From NCBI GenBank assembly GCA_902805775.1, contig CADCUB010000053.1, forward strand, positions 1 through 42,999: 42,999 bases of DNA. The letters run 5' to 3'. This document shows positions 33,197 through 41,574 of the stretch, piece after piece (positions within the stretch are counted from its first letter, which is position 1; every line of letters starts with the position of its first letter). The position numbers and the translations under genes are program-made. The notes beneath the pieces were generated by a model, which searched no databases, was not told the origin of the DNA, and worked only from the letters and a program-made list of their open reading frames with translations. The DNA comes from an uncultured Frankineae bacterium. Its GTDB lineage: Bacteria > Actinomycetota > Actinomycetes > Mycobacteriales > SCTD01.

Positions 33197-34123
33197 GTGG
33201 AGGTCCTCGCCCTGCGTGCCCTCGGGCTGGGCGACCTGCTGACGGCGGTGCCGGCCCTGCGCGGGCTGCGCCGGGCCTTCCCGGACGCGCGCGTCCGGCT
33301 GGCCGCACCGGCGGTGCTGCGCGAGCTGGCGCTGCACACGCGCGCCGTCGACGAGGTCGTCGACGCCGCGCCCCTGGCGCCGCTGCCACAGTCGCTGCCG
33401 GCTCCCGACCTCGCGGTCAACCTGCACGGGCGGGGACCGCAGAGCACCCGGGTGCTGCGGGCCACCGCCCCCCGGCGGCTGCTCGCCCACGACGTCGAGG
33501 GCGGTCCGCGGTGGGACCCCGACGTGCACGAGGTCGCGCGCTGGTGCCGGCTGCTCGAGCACGGCGGCATCCCCGCCGACCCGGCCGACCTGCGACTCGA
33601 CCCGGTGCCGGCCGCTGCTCCGGTCGCCGGAGCGGTCCTGGTGCACCCCGGTGCGGCCCAGCCCTCCCGCCACTGGCCCGTCGACAGGTGGGCGCAGGTC
33701 GTGCGGTGCCTGGCCGCCGACGGCCACGACGTGCGCGTGACCGGCGGTCCGGCCGAGCGCGAGCTGGCGACCCGGGTCGCCACCGCTGCGGGGCTGCCCT
33801 CCGGCCAGGTGCTCGCGGGCCGCACCGGGCTGCTGGAGCTCGCCGCCCTCGTCAGCCGGTCCCGGCTGCTGGTCAGCGTCGACACCGGTGTCGCGCACCT
33901 GGCGACCGCGTTCGGCACGCCGTCGGTGGTGCTGTTCGGCCCCACCGCGCCGGCCCTGTGGGGGCCGCCGCCCGACCGGCCGCAGCACCGCGTGCTGTGG
34001 GCCGGACGGACCGGCGACAACTTCGCCGCCGCTCCCGACCCGGGCCTGCTGGAGATCTCCGCCGAGCAGGTCGTCGACGCCGCCCGCACCGCACTCGCCG
34101 GCCCCAGGCCGACGGGGCGGTGA
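33197..34123 (+). CDS. GT9-family (heptosyltransferase-like) glycosyltransferase
   Basis: A 308-residue GT-B protein related to ADP-heptose:LPS heptosyltransferases. The N-terminal motif LRALGLGDLLTAVPALRGLR is diagnostic of GT9; VLVHPGAAQPSRHWPVDRWA and LLVSVDTGVAHLATAFGTPSVVLFGP form the ADP-sugar-binding half. A TAGAGT box 7 nt before the GTG suggests a leaderless start, although GAGG is also just upstream. In a Gram-positive background the acceptor cannot be LPS; a cell-wall or extracellular glycan or a protein is more likely. Confidence 0.9.
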   Translation: MEVLALRALGLGDLLTAVPALRGLRRAFPDARVRLAAPAVLRELALHTRAVDEVVDAAPLAPLPQSLPAPDLAVNLHGRGPQSTRVLRATAPRRLLAHDVEGGPRWDPDVHEVARWCRLLEHGGIPADPADLRLDPVPAAAPVAGAVLVHPGAAQPSRHWPVDRWAQVVRCLAADGHDVRVTGGPAERELATRVATAAGLPSGQVLAGRTGLLELAALVSRSRLLVSVDTGVAHLATAFGTPSVVLFGPTAPALWGPPPDRPQHRVLWAGRTGDNFAAAPDPGLLEISAEQVVDAARTALAGPRPTGR

Positions 34124-34153
34124 CCGGGAGGGGCCGACCCGCCGCCGCCGAGG

Positions 34154-35266
34154 TCAGGCGGGGCGGCGCCCGGTCTCGGCGTCGAGGAGGTCCACGGCGT
34201 CGGCGACCACCTGGTCGACCGGCACGTCGGCCACGAACGACGGGTCGTGGCCGCACCGGCCGGCGACCTGGTCGGCCCCGCACACGGGGCACGCCGTGCG
34301 GAACGACACGGCGACCCGGTGGCGGGTGCGTCGCAGCGGCCCGAAGCTGATCAGGTTGCCGCAGGAGTAGACGCTCGCGGTGGCCGTGCCGACGGCCTCG
34401 GCCAGGTGCCGCGGCCCGGAGTCGTTGCCCACGAGCAGGGCGCACCGCGCCAGGACCCCCGTCATGGCGCTGAGGTCGAGGCGGTCCACCAGGTCGACCG
34501 GGACCACGCGCATCGCTGCGGCGATCTGCGCGGCACCGCGCACGTCGCCGTCCCCCCGCCCGACGAGCACGACCTGCGCGCCCCGGTCGGCCAGCGCGTC
34601 CGCGACGGCGGCGAAGCTCTCCGGCGGCCAGCGGCGTCGGGCGTCCGTCGCGCCGGGGTGGATCGCGACGAGCGGGCCCGCGGTCCCCGCGAGCAGGGCG
34701 TCCGCGGCGCGCCGGTCGGCCTCGACGACGGCCAGCCGGGGCTCGAGCGAGACCGGCGTCGCGCCGACCAGGGAGACGACCTCGAGGAAGCGGTGGACCT
34801 CGTGCTGGTGCAGCGTGTAGGGGACCACCCGGTCCAGCGGCGGCGCCCCCGGTGCGCGGCTGCCGACCGTCACCCGGGCGCCCAGCGCCTGGACGAAGGG
34901 GTTCGAGTTCCCGCCGCCGCCGTGCAGCTGGACGGCGAGGTCGTAGCCCTCCTGCGCCTGCGCAGCCAGGAAGGCGGCCACCTGCGGGCTGTCCCGCGCC
35001 GCGTCGGGCCCGTCCCGCACCCCGGGGCAGGGCGGGACGACGACGCAGCGGTCCCAGGGTCCGGGTCGGCCGTCGAGCAGGCCCGGGTGCCAGGGCGCGC
35101 CGAGGCAGGTGATCTCGGCGTCGGGATAGGCGGCGCGCAGCGCCTCCAGCGCCGGCAGGACCATCATGAAGTCGCCGATGCCGTTGGCCCGCAGCACGGC
35201 CATGCGACGGACCCCGGGCACGAGCGGTCCGGTCGGCTCTCGCAGGGCGTTCGCGGGCAGCGACAC
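34154..35266 (-). CDS. Second GT9-family (heptosyltransferase-like) glycosyltransferase
   Basis: A 370-residue GT9 protein. MAVLRANGIGDFMMVLPALE is the N-terminal signature, VAIHPGATDARRRWPPESFA and CALLVGNDSGPRHLAEAVGT the donor-binding half. The C-terminus adds a cysteine/histidine group (CPVCG, then GRCGHDPSF) that may bind a metal. The GTG at 35266 has GAGGAGG 6 nt upstream, so I prefer it to farther upstream codons. It converges with the first GT9 gene and diverges from hldE. Confidence 0.9.
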   Translation of the reverse strand: MSLPANALREPTGPLVPGVRRMAVLRANGIGDFMMVLPALEALRAAYPDAEITCLGAPWHPGLLDGRPGPWDRCVVVPPCPGVRDGPDAARDSPQVAAFLAAQAQEGYDLAVQLHGGGGNSNPFVQALGARVTVGSRAPGAPPLDRVVPYTLHQHEVHRFLEVVSLVGATPVSLEPRLAVVEADRRAADALLAGTAGPLVAIHPGATDARRRWPPESFAAVADALADRGAQVVLVGRGDGDVRGAAQIAAAMRVVPVDLVDRLDLSAMTGVLARCALLVGNDSGPRHLAEAVGTATASVYSCGNLISFGPLRRTRHRVAVSFRTACPVCGADQVAGRCGHDPSFVADVPVDQVVADAVDLLDAETGRRPA

Positions 35267-35300
35267 GGGCGTCCTCCTCGGTCGGTCCCCGGGTGTGTGC

Positions 35301-35359
35301 TGCGGCGCCGTTCCCGGGCCCGGCACGGGTCATGCGGCGCCCTGCGGGTCGGCGCCGCA
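35301..35359. repeat. TGCGGCGCC repeats between the GT9 and hldE genes
   Basis: TGCGGCGCC occurs at 35301-35309 and again at 35333-35341 (32 bp apart), and its complement GGCGCCGCA at 35351-35359. The second and third form an inverted repeat with 9-bp arms and a 9-base loop. The spacer between the divergent genes is 195 bp, so this could be a shared control site or only GC-rich coincidence. Confidence 0.35.
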
Positions 35360-35461
35360 GGACCGGCCCGGTGGCGGGCGTTGCCGGCCAGGCGCATCGT
35401 CCGGGGAGGGACGGGGCACTGCGGTCCCGTCCGGAGTCCCGCGAGCTCTGCTGGAGGTGGT

Positions 35462-36964
35462 GTGTCGGCTCTCCGCCCGGTCCTCGACGCGTTCTGCGAC
35501 CTCGACGTGCTGGTCGTCGGCGACGTCCTGCTGGACGAGTACCTGACCGGCGCGGGCCGCGGCCTGTGCCGCGAGGCGCCGGTGCCGGTGGTCTCCGTCG
35601 ACGGACGCCGCGCGCTGCCCGGCGGGGCCGGCAACGCCGCGGCCACCGTCGTCTCCCTCGGGGCGCGTCTGCGCCTTCTGTCGGTCGTCGGCGACGACCG
35701 CGACGGCGCCGCCGTGACCACCGCGCTGCGCGACTGCGGCGTCGACGTGGGCGACCTGGTCGTCGAGCCGGGTCGCCGCACGATCGCCAAGCGGCGCGTC
35801 GTCGCGGGGGAGCAGCTGGTGCTGCGCGTCGACGAGGGCGAGCCGGCGCCGCTCACGCCGGCCACCCGGGCGCGGGTGCTGCAGGCCCTGCCCGGGCTGG
35901 TACGGGCCGCCGACGTCGTGATCGTCAGCGACTACGGCTACGGGCTGCTCGACGACGAGGTGGTCGCCGCGCTGAGCGAGCTGCAGCGCAGCTGCCCGCG
36001 CGTGCTCGTCGTCGACGCCCGCGACGTCCTGCGCTACCGCGACGTCCCCGCCACCGCCGTCAAGCCGAACTACGACGAGGTCAGGCCCCTGCTGACGGCG
36101 CCGCCGGAGGCCGACGGCGACCGCGCCGCTGCGGTCGCGGCCGGCGCCGCTGCCCTGCACGACGCGCTGGCCGCGCAGGTGCTGGCGGTGACGCTCGACC
36201 GGGACGGCGCCGTCGTCTGCGAGCGGGGCAGCCCGCCGTACCGCACGTGGACCCGCCCCGTGCCGCACAGTCGCGCCTGCGGGGCGGGGGACGCGTTCAC
36301 CACCACGCTGGGGCTCGCCCTCGCTGCCGGCGCCGGCACGCCCGCGGCGGCCGAGCTGGCGCAGGCGGCTGCGCAGGTCGTCACCGGCCGGGAGGTCCGG
36401 GCGACCTGCTCGCTCGACGACCTGCGCGAGCGCCTGGCCGAGACGTCGACGCGGCTCGAGAGCGCCGCCGCGCTGGCCGAGCGGGTGGCCTTCCACCGTC
36501 GGCAGGGCCGCCGCGTCGTGTTCACCAACGGGTGCTTCGACCTGCTCCACCGCGGTCACGTCGACCTGCTCAACCGCGCCAAGGCGCTGGGCGACGTCCT
36601 CGTCGTGGGCCTGAACAGCGACGAGAGCATCCGGAGCCTGAAGGGGACGGTCCGGCCGATCAACCGGCTCGAGGACCGCGCGCAGGTCCTGTCTGCTCTC
36701 AGCGCGGTCGACCACCTCGTGGCGTTCGACCAGACGACGGCGCAGGAGCTCGTCGACCTGCTGCGCCCGGACGTCTACGTCAAGGGGGGCGACTACACCG
36801 AGGAGATGGTGCCGGAGGCCCCGCACGTGGCCGCCTGCGGCGGTGAGGTCCTGATCCTGCCCTACCTCGAGGACCGCTCGGCGTCGGCGCTGCTGGCCCG
36901 CATCCGGCGCCAGCCGCCGGAGCCCAGCCCCGACGACGGGGTGCGGGTGGCGGCCGACCGGTGA
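35462..36964 (+). CDS. hldE: Bifunctional heptose-7-phosphate kinase/heptose-1-phosphate adenylyltransferase
   Basis: A 500-residue two-domain enzyme that would make ADP-D-glycero-beta-D-manno-heptose from the 7-phosphate (with GmhB acting in between). Residues 1-325 are a PfkB/ribokinase-type kinase: VVGDVLLDEYL, PGGAGNAAATV, and the catalytic aspartate in ACGAGDAFTTTLG (about residue 280). Residues about 340-485 are a nucleotidyltransferase: VVFTNGCFDLLHRGHVDLLN with the HxGH motif, then VGLNSDESIRSLKG and DVYVKGGDY. The order and size match HldE (RfaE). The GTG has GGAGG just upstream. Its stop overlaps the next gene. gmhA, gmhB and hldD are not in the window. Confidence 0.9.
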   Translation: MSALRPVLDAFCDLDVLVVGDVLLDEYLTGAGRGLCREAPVPVVSVDGRRALPGGAGNAAATVVSLGARLRLLSVVGDDRDGAAVTTALRDCGVDVGDLVVEPGRRTIAKRRVVAGEQLVLRVDEGEPAPLTPATRARVLQALPGLVRAADVVIVSDYGYGLLDDEVVAALSELQRSCPRVLVVDARDVLRYRDVPATAVKPNYDEVRPLLTAPPEADGDRAAAVAAGAAALHDALAAQVLAVTLDRDGAVVCERGSPPYRTWTRPVPHSRACGAGDAFTTTLGLALAAGAGTPAAAELAQAAAQVVTGREVRATCSLDDLRERLAETSTRLESAAALAERVAFHRRQGRRVVFTNGCFDLLHRGHVDLLNRAKALGDVLVVGLNSDESIRSLKGTVRPINRLEDRAQVLSALSAVDHLVAFDQTTAQELVDLLRPDVYVKGGDYTEEMVPEAPHVAACGGEVLILPYLEDRSASALLARIRRQPPEPSPDDGVRVAADR

Positions 36965-37791
36965 GCGGCCTGCCGCTCGACGTCCTCGTCCCGACCTTCC
37001 GCCGCCCCGCGGCGCTCGCCGTCACCCTGACCAGCCTCACCGCGCAGACGCTGCCGCACTTCCGGGTCGTGGTGTCGGACCAGAGCGAGGACGAGGACAG
37101 CACGCGCGCCGGCGAGGTGCAGACCGCCGTCCGGCTGCTGCGCGCGCAGGGCCGTCCGGTCGAGCTGCACCGCCACCTGCCCCGCCGCGGGCTGGCCGAG
37201 CACCGCGACTTCCTGCTGGCGCAGGCGCGCGCGCCGTACGCGCTGTTCCTCGACGACGACGTGCTGTGCGAGCCGCCGCTGCTGGCCCGGCTGCTGCGCG
37301 TCCTGCGCGAGCAGGACTGCGGCTTCGCCGGCGCGCCGCTGGTGGGGCTGTCGCACCTCGATGACGTCCGCCCCTGGCAGCAGGCGATCGAGGTGTGGGA
37401 CGGGCCGGTGCGGCCCGAGCGCGTCGCGCCCGACAGCCCGGCCTGGGCCCGCCACCACCTGCACAGCGCCGCCAACGCCGAGCACGTCGCGCGGCGGCTC
37501 GGGGCCTCCGACGAGCGCCCGGTCGTCTACAAGGTGGCGTGGGTCGGCGGGTGCGTCCTCTACGACGTCGCCAAGCTGCGTGACGTCGGCGGCTTCGGCT
37601 TCTGGCGGTCGCTGCCCGAGGCGCACTGCGGCGAGGACGTGCTGGCCCAGCTGCGGGTGATGGAGCGGTACGGCGGCTGCGGCGTCCTGCCCAGCGGGGC
37701 CTACCACCTCCAGCTGCCGACGACGGTCGAGGACCGCAGCTGCGACGCCCCGCGCCTCCTGCCGACCGCGATCGGTGCGGACGCCCGGTAG
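36961..37791 (+). CDS. Family 2 glycosyltransferase
   Basis: A 276-residue GT-A enzyme. LDVLVPTFRRPAALAVTLTS is the N-terminal nucleotide-sugar fold, LFLDDDVLCEPP carries the metal-binding DxD (about residues 97-99), and a later GGCVLYDVAKLRDVGGFGFW and EDVLAQLRV are the acceptor-side GT2 motifs. The GTG overlaps the hldE stop (GTGA), so it is coupled with heptose activation. Its donor may be another sugar. It converges with the oxidoreductase-methyltransferase gene. Confidence 0.88.
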   Translation: MSGLPLDVLVPTFRRPAALAVTLTSLTAQTLPHFRVVVSDQSEDEDSTRAGEVQTAVRLLRAQGRPVELHRHLPRRGLAEHRDFLLAQARAPYALFLDDDVLCEPPLLARLLRVLREQDCGFAGAPLVGLSHLDDVRPWQQAIEVWDGPVRPERVAPDSPAWARHHLHSAANAEHVARRLGASDERPVVYKVAWVGGCVLYDVAKLRDVGGFGFWRSLPEAHCGEDVLAQLRVMERYGGCGVLPSGAYHLQLPTTVEDRSCDAPRLLPTAIGADAR

Positions 37792-37821
37792 GGCAGCGGC
37801 CGTCAGGCCGTCGCGCGGTTG

Positions 37822-39450
37822 TCAGCGCCGCCGGGCACGCAGCACCTCGTCGTGGGCGAGCACGGTCCGTCCGGCGCGGGTCTCGTCGCGGGGGCGGGTC
37901 TCGGTGAGGACGACCTCCCACTGCTCGGGGTCGAGCAGCGCGGCGAGCCCGCCCGCGGTCAGCATCACCTCGGCGTGCCCGTCGCGCAGCCCGGGGACGT
38001 CGAGGTCGCGCGCGGAGTGGCCGGTCACCAGCAGCGTGCCGCCGGAGGCGGTGCAGCGGGCGAGCCGGCCGAGCAGCCGGGCCAGGTCGGCCGCAGGCAG
38101 GTGCAGGAACTGCGCGCTGACCAGGTCGTACGGCCCGCCGTCCGGCTCCTCCCGCAGCAGGTCGGCCTGCCGCCAGACGATGCGACGGCTGATGTCCGCT
38201 CCCCGGCGGGCGGCCTGCTCCGCCGCCCGGGACAGCGCGACGTCGGAGATGTCCAGCGCCGTCACGGACCAGCCGCGCTCGGCCAGCCACAGCGCGTCGG
38301 CGCCCTCGCCGCTGCCGAGCTCGAGCGCGCGTCCCGGCGGGAGGTCGGCCGCCTCCTCGACGAGCTGCCGGTTGACCCGGCCGCTCCACAGCGCCGGCGT
38401 CGAGCGGTAGCGCTCGTCCCAGAACGCGGCGGAGGTGTGGTCGGCGGTGGTGTGGTCGGCGTGCCCGTGCCCGTGGCTGTGGTCGTGGTCGTGCGCGCTC
38501 CGCGCGCGCTGGACGGCACGTCGGGTGTCCTCCTCGACCAGGTCGGCGTTGATCGCGGCGCCGGCCGTCAGACCCGCGGCCGCCGAGGTCAGGACCTGCG
38601 CGCGCACGTCGGTGACGTTGCCGGCGACCCACACGCCGGGGACGGCGGTGGCTCCGGAGGAGTCGGCGGCCACAGCGCTGCCGATGACGTGCCCCTCCAC
38701 CACGAGGTCGACCGCCGGCAGGCCGAGCGCGGTCAGCAGCGCGCTGCGGGCGGTGAAGCGCGGAGCGACGACGAGGGCGTCCAGGGCGACGGCACGTCCG
38801 TCGGCGAGCCGGACCCCGCGCAGGCGGTCGTCGACGACCTCGACACCGATCACCTCGCCGGTCACGACGGGGATGCCGCGGGCGGCGAGCTGCTCGGCCT
38901 GCTCGGGGCTCGGTGCGGCCGCCGTGTGCAGCAGCAGCGTCACCGCCTCGCTCCACTGACGGAACAGCAGCGCCTGGTGCACCGCCATCGGGCCGGTGGC
39001 GAGCACGCCGAGCGCCTGGTCGCGGACCTCCCAGCCGTGGCAGTAGGGGCAGTGCAGGACGTCCCGGCCCCACCTGTCGGCGACTCCGGGGACCTCGGGC
39101 AGCTCGTCGACGAGTCCGGTCGTCACGAGCAGCCGGCGTGAGCGCACGCCGGACCCGTCGCCGAGGCGGACGACGAACCCGTCGGGGACCGGCTCGGCGC
39201 CGACGACGGTCCCCGCGACCAGCTCCGCGCCGTACGCCTCGACCTCGGCGCGGCCGAGGGCGAGCAGCTCGGCCGGTGGCGTGCCCTCGCGCCCCAGGTA
39301 GTTGTGCACGCGGTCCGCCGCGGCGTTGCGCGGCTCGCCCGCGTCGACCACCAGCACGCGCCGCCGGGCCCGCGCCAGCGCCAGCGCTCCGCTCAGCCCG
39401 GCAGGGCCCCCGCCCACCACGACGACGTCGTACGTCCTGTCCTCGGTCAT
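37822..39450 (-). CDS. Fusion of thioredoxin-reductase-like flavoprotein and SAM methyltransferase
   Basis: A 542-residue fusion. Residues 1-310 are a thioredoxin-reductase-like FAD/NAD(P)H protein: VVVVGGGPAGLSGALALARA (FAD), the redox motif CPYCHGWE (about residue 136), and VWVAGNVTDVRAQVLTSAAA at the C-terminal FAD site. A linker with the histidine-rich run HDHDHSHGHGHADH (about residues 326-340) follows. Residues about 345-542 are a class I methyltransferase with LELGSGEGADALWLAERG (motif I) and VTALDISDVAL. The same two-domain arrangement is found in other actinobacteria; substrate unknown. The ATG has GGAGG upstream. It diverges from the XRE-cupin regulator that probably controls it. 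Confidence 0.9.
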   Translation of the reverse strand: MTEDRTYDVVVVGGGPAGLSGALALARARRRVLVVDAGEPRNAAADRVHNYLGREGTPPAELLALGRAEVEAYGAELVAGTVVGAEPVPDGFVVRLGDGSGVRSRRLLVTTGLVDELPEVPGVADRWGRDVLHCPYCHGWEVRDQALGVLATGPMAVHQALLFRQWSEAVTLLLHTAAAPSPEQAEQLAARGIPVVTGEVIGVEVVDDRLRGVRLADGRAVALDALVVAPRFTARSALLTALGLPAVDLVVEGHVIGSAVAADSSGATAVPGVWVAGNVTDVRAQVLTSAAAGLTAGAAINADLVEEDTRRAVQRARSAHDHDHSHGHGHADHTTADHTSAAFWDERYRSTPALWSGRVNRQLVEEAADLPPGRALELGSGEGADALWLAERGWSVTALDISDVALSRAAEQAARRGADISRRIVWRQADLLREEPDGGPYDLVSAQFLHLPAADLARLLGRLARCTASGGTLLVTGHSARDLDVPGLRDGHAEVMLTAGGLAALLDPEQWEVVLTETRPRDETRAGRTVLAHDEVLRARRR

Positions 39451-39485
39451 CCTGACCACCTCCACGTCGAGCGTCGGTGCGGATG

Positions 39486-39520
39486 TGCCGGAACGCCAAG
39501 CTCCGTTGCCGGAGTGGCAA
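39486..39520. promoter_or_regulatory. Two tandem operator-like sites between the fusion and XRE genes
   Basis: TGCCGGAACGCCAA (39486-39499) and TGCCGGAGTGGCAA (39507-39520) match at 11 of 14 positions and are 21 bp apart, two helical turns, so they lie on one face of the DNA. The second is an inverted repeat (TTGCC-N5-GGCAA). They fill the 79-bp divergent spacer and end 10 bp before the regulator's start. Confidence 0.5.
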
Positions 39521-39529
39521 ACTGCGGCG

Positions 39530-40114
39530 GTGGCGGACGAGCTGGGCGAGGTCCTGACGGCGGTCGGCCCGCGCCTGCGTGCGCTGCGGCAGGAGCGGGG
39601 GCTGACCCTGGCCGAGCTGTCGACGGCGACCGGCATCTCGACGAGCACGCTGTCCCGCCTGGAGTCAGGCGGCCGCCGGCCGACCCTCGAGCTGCTGCTG
39701 CCGCTGGCACGCGCCCACCGGGTGCCGCTCGACGAGCTCGTCGGAGCCCCGGCGACCGGCGATCCCCGGGTGCACCCGAGGCCGATCCGGCGCCACGGCG
39801 CGACGATCCTCCCGCTGAGCCGGCAGGCCGGCGGGCTGCAGGCGTTCAAGCACGTGCTGCCGCCGGCCCGCGGGCACCCGGTGCCCGATCCGCAGGTCCA
39901 CGAGGGCTACGAGTGGCTCTACGTGCTGTCCGGCCGGCTGCGGCTGGTCCTCGGTGAGCACGACCTGGTGCTCGTGGCCGGAGAGGCGGCGGAGTTCGAC
40001 ACGCGGGTCCCGCACTGGTTCGGCAACGACGGCGCGGAGGCGCTGGAGTTCCTCTCGCTGTTCGGCAGCCAGGGCGAGCGGATGCACGTCAGGGCGCGGC
40101 CGAGCACGGGCTGA
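39530..40114 (+). CDS. XRE-family regulator with C-terminal cupin domain
   Basis: A 194-residue regulator. Residues about 14-68 are an XRE helix-turn-helix (LRALRQERGLTLAELSTATG, STSTLSRLESGGRRPTLELL). Residues about 110-185 form a small cupin: HEGYEWLYVLSGRLRLVLG and FDTRVPHWFGND give the typical ligand-binding histidines. Such proteins sense small metabolites through the cupin. GTG start with no clear ribosome site, possibly leaderless. Two operator-like repeats precede it, so autoregulation and control of the divergent fusion gene are likely. Confidence 0.9.
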   Translation: MADELGEVLTAVGPRLRALRQERGLTLAELSTATGISTSTLSRLESGGRRPTLELLLPLARAHRVPLDELVGAPATGDPRVHPRPIRRHGATILPLSRQAGGLQAFKHVLPPARGHPVPDPQVHEGYEWLYVLSGRLRLVLGEHDLVLVAGEAAEFDTRVPHWFGNDGAEALEFLSLFGSQGERMHVRARPSTG

Positions 40115-40121
40115 GCCGCCG

Positions 40122-40532
40122 TCAGTCCTGCGCGGTCCACGTGATGGCGGGTGGCCGCACCTGCGCGCAGATCGGCAGACCGCAGCCGTCGGTGAGGGCG
40201 AGCCGCCCGACCACGGTCTGCGCCACCACGAGACCGCCCAGCTCGCCGAGCATCAGCTTGGCCCGGCGGAACATGGCGAAGCCGTCAGAGCTCACCTCGC
40301 CCCAGGTCAGGTAGAGGAAGCGGTCGCCACGCCGGCCGTGCACGGCCGGCCCCCGCAGATCGGTGCCGCCGTCCACGTCGAGGGCGCGCACCTCGGTCGT
40401 CCAGGTGGCGGATGGTGCGTCGCCCGGGACCAGGCCCTGTGGCTCGCGCCCGACCTGCAGTGCGACGTGCACCCCGTCGTACGCCCCGCAGCGGAGCCCC
40501 GGCAGCGTGTGGCCCTGGACGACGAGGTGCAC
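40122..40532 (-). CDS. DUF5990 family protein
   Basis: A 136-residue soluble protein matching DUF5990: VALQVGREPQGLVPGDAPSA, then DLRGPAVHGRRGDRFLYLTWGEV and GFAMFRRAKLMLGEL. The family is found in actinobacteria and its function is unknown. The GTG start is 7 bp after the stop of the Gfo/Idh gene and the pair is probably cotranscribed. Its end is 8 bp from the convergent regulator. Confidence 0.8.
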   Translation of the reverse strand: MHLVVQGHTLPGLRCGAYDGVHVALQVGREPQGLVPGDAPSATWTTEVRALDVDGGTDLRGPAVHGRRGDRFLYLTWGEVSSDGFAMFRRAKLMLGELGGLVVAQTVVGRLALTDGCGLPICAQVRPPAITWTAQD

Positions 40533-40539
40533 GACGGGC

Positions 40540-41553
40540 TCAACCGCCGTCGGTGTGCGACAGGTCGACGTCGGCGTCGGTCAGCGGGACGCCGAGCTGG
40601 TCGGCGGCCGACTGCAGCACCTCCTGCACGGCGAGCGTGTCGGCCAGCGGCATGGTCGCGCTCTCCGCGAGCCCCTGCTGCAGGCAGGTGGTGACCTCGG
40701 CCAGCTCGTGGGCGTAGCCGGCCCCCGCCTGCGGTCGGGTGATCGTCTCGGGGTCGCGGCCGGCTCGGTGCAGGACGATCGTCTGCGGGTGGTGGAACCG
40801 CGGCAGGACGTCGATCCACCCCTCGGTGCCGTGCACGCGGGCCTGCCCGGGCAGGGCGTTGCGCAGGGAGGTCAGCAGCGTGGCGGACCGCCCGTCGGCG
40901 TAGCCGAGCAGCAGCGCGGCCTCCGCGTCGACGCCCGTGGGGAAGCGGGAGCCGGTCGCGACGACGGTGTCCGGGGTGCCCAGCACCATCTGCGCGAAGG
41001 ACACGACGTAGACCCCGAGGTCGAGCAGCGCACCCCCGCCCAGCTCCAGGGCGAACAGCCGGTCGTCGGGGACGAACTCCCGCTGCACGCCCAGGTCGGC
41101 CTGCACCGAGCGGACCTCGCCGATCGCCCCGTCGGCGATGAGCTCCTGCATCGTCACGACCGCCGGCTGGAAGCGCGTCCACATCGCCTCCATGACGAAG
41201 ATGCCGGTGGAGCGGGCGAGCGCCACGACCTCGGCGGCGCCGGCGGCGGTCGCGGTGAAGGACTTCTCGACGAGCAGCGCCTTGCCGGCGCGCAGAGCGG
41301 CCAGCGCGATGGCGGCGTGCTGGGCGTGCGGCGTCGCGACGTACAGGACGTCGACCTCGGGGTCGGCCAGGACCTCGACGTACGAGCCGTACGCCCGCTC
41401 GATGCCGTGCCGGGCCGCGAAGTCCTGCGCGCGCTGCTCGGAGCGGGAGGCCACGGCGACCGCTCGGGCGCCGTCGACGACCGCGAAGTCCTCGACGACC
41501 TTCTCGGCGATCCTGCCCGGACCGACCACACCCCACCGGATCTCTGCGCTCAT
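40540..41553 (-). CDS. Gfo/Idh/MocA-family oxidoreductase
   Basis: A 337-residue NAD(P)-dependent dehydrogenase. RWGVVGPGRIAEKVVEDF is the Rossmann start; DVLYVATPHAQHA follows. The usual EKP motif is EKSFT, as in the dihydrodiol-dehydrogenase-like branch, which also has MEAMWTRFQP as here (about residues 121-130). The C-terminal domain has LLDLGVYVVSFAQM. Probable substrates are sugars or diols. The ATG at 41553 gives the Rossmann motif at residue 9. Confidence 0.9.
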   Translation of the reverse strand: MSAEIRWGVVGPGRIAEKVVEDFAVVDGARAVAVASRSEQRAQDFAARHGIERAYGSYVEVLADPEVDVLYVATPHAQHAAIALAALRAGKALLVEKSFTATAAGAAEVVALARSTGIFVMEAMWTRFQPAVVTMQELIADGAIGEVRSVQADLGVQREFVPDDRLFALELGGGALLDLGVYVVSFAQMVLGTPDTVVATGSRFPTGVDAEAALLLGYADGRSATLLTSLRNALPGQARVHGTEGWIDVLPRFHHPQTIVLHRAGRDPETITRPQAGAGYAHELAEVTTCLQQGLAESATMPLADTLAVQEVLQSAADQLGVPLTDADVDLSHTDGG

Positions 41554-41574
41554 CGGCCCGACCGTAGCGGGGCG

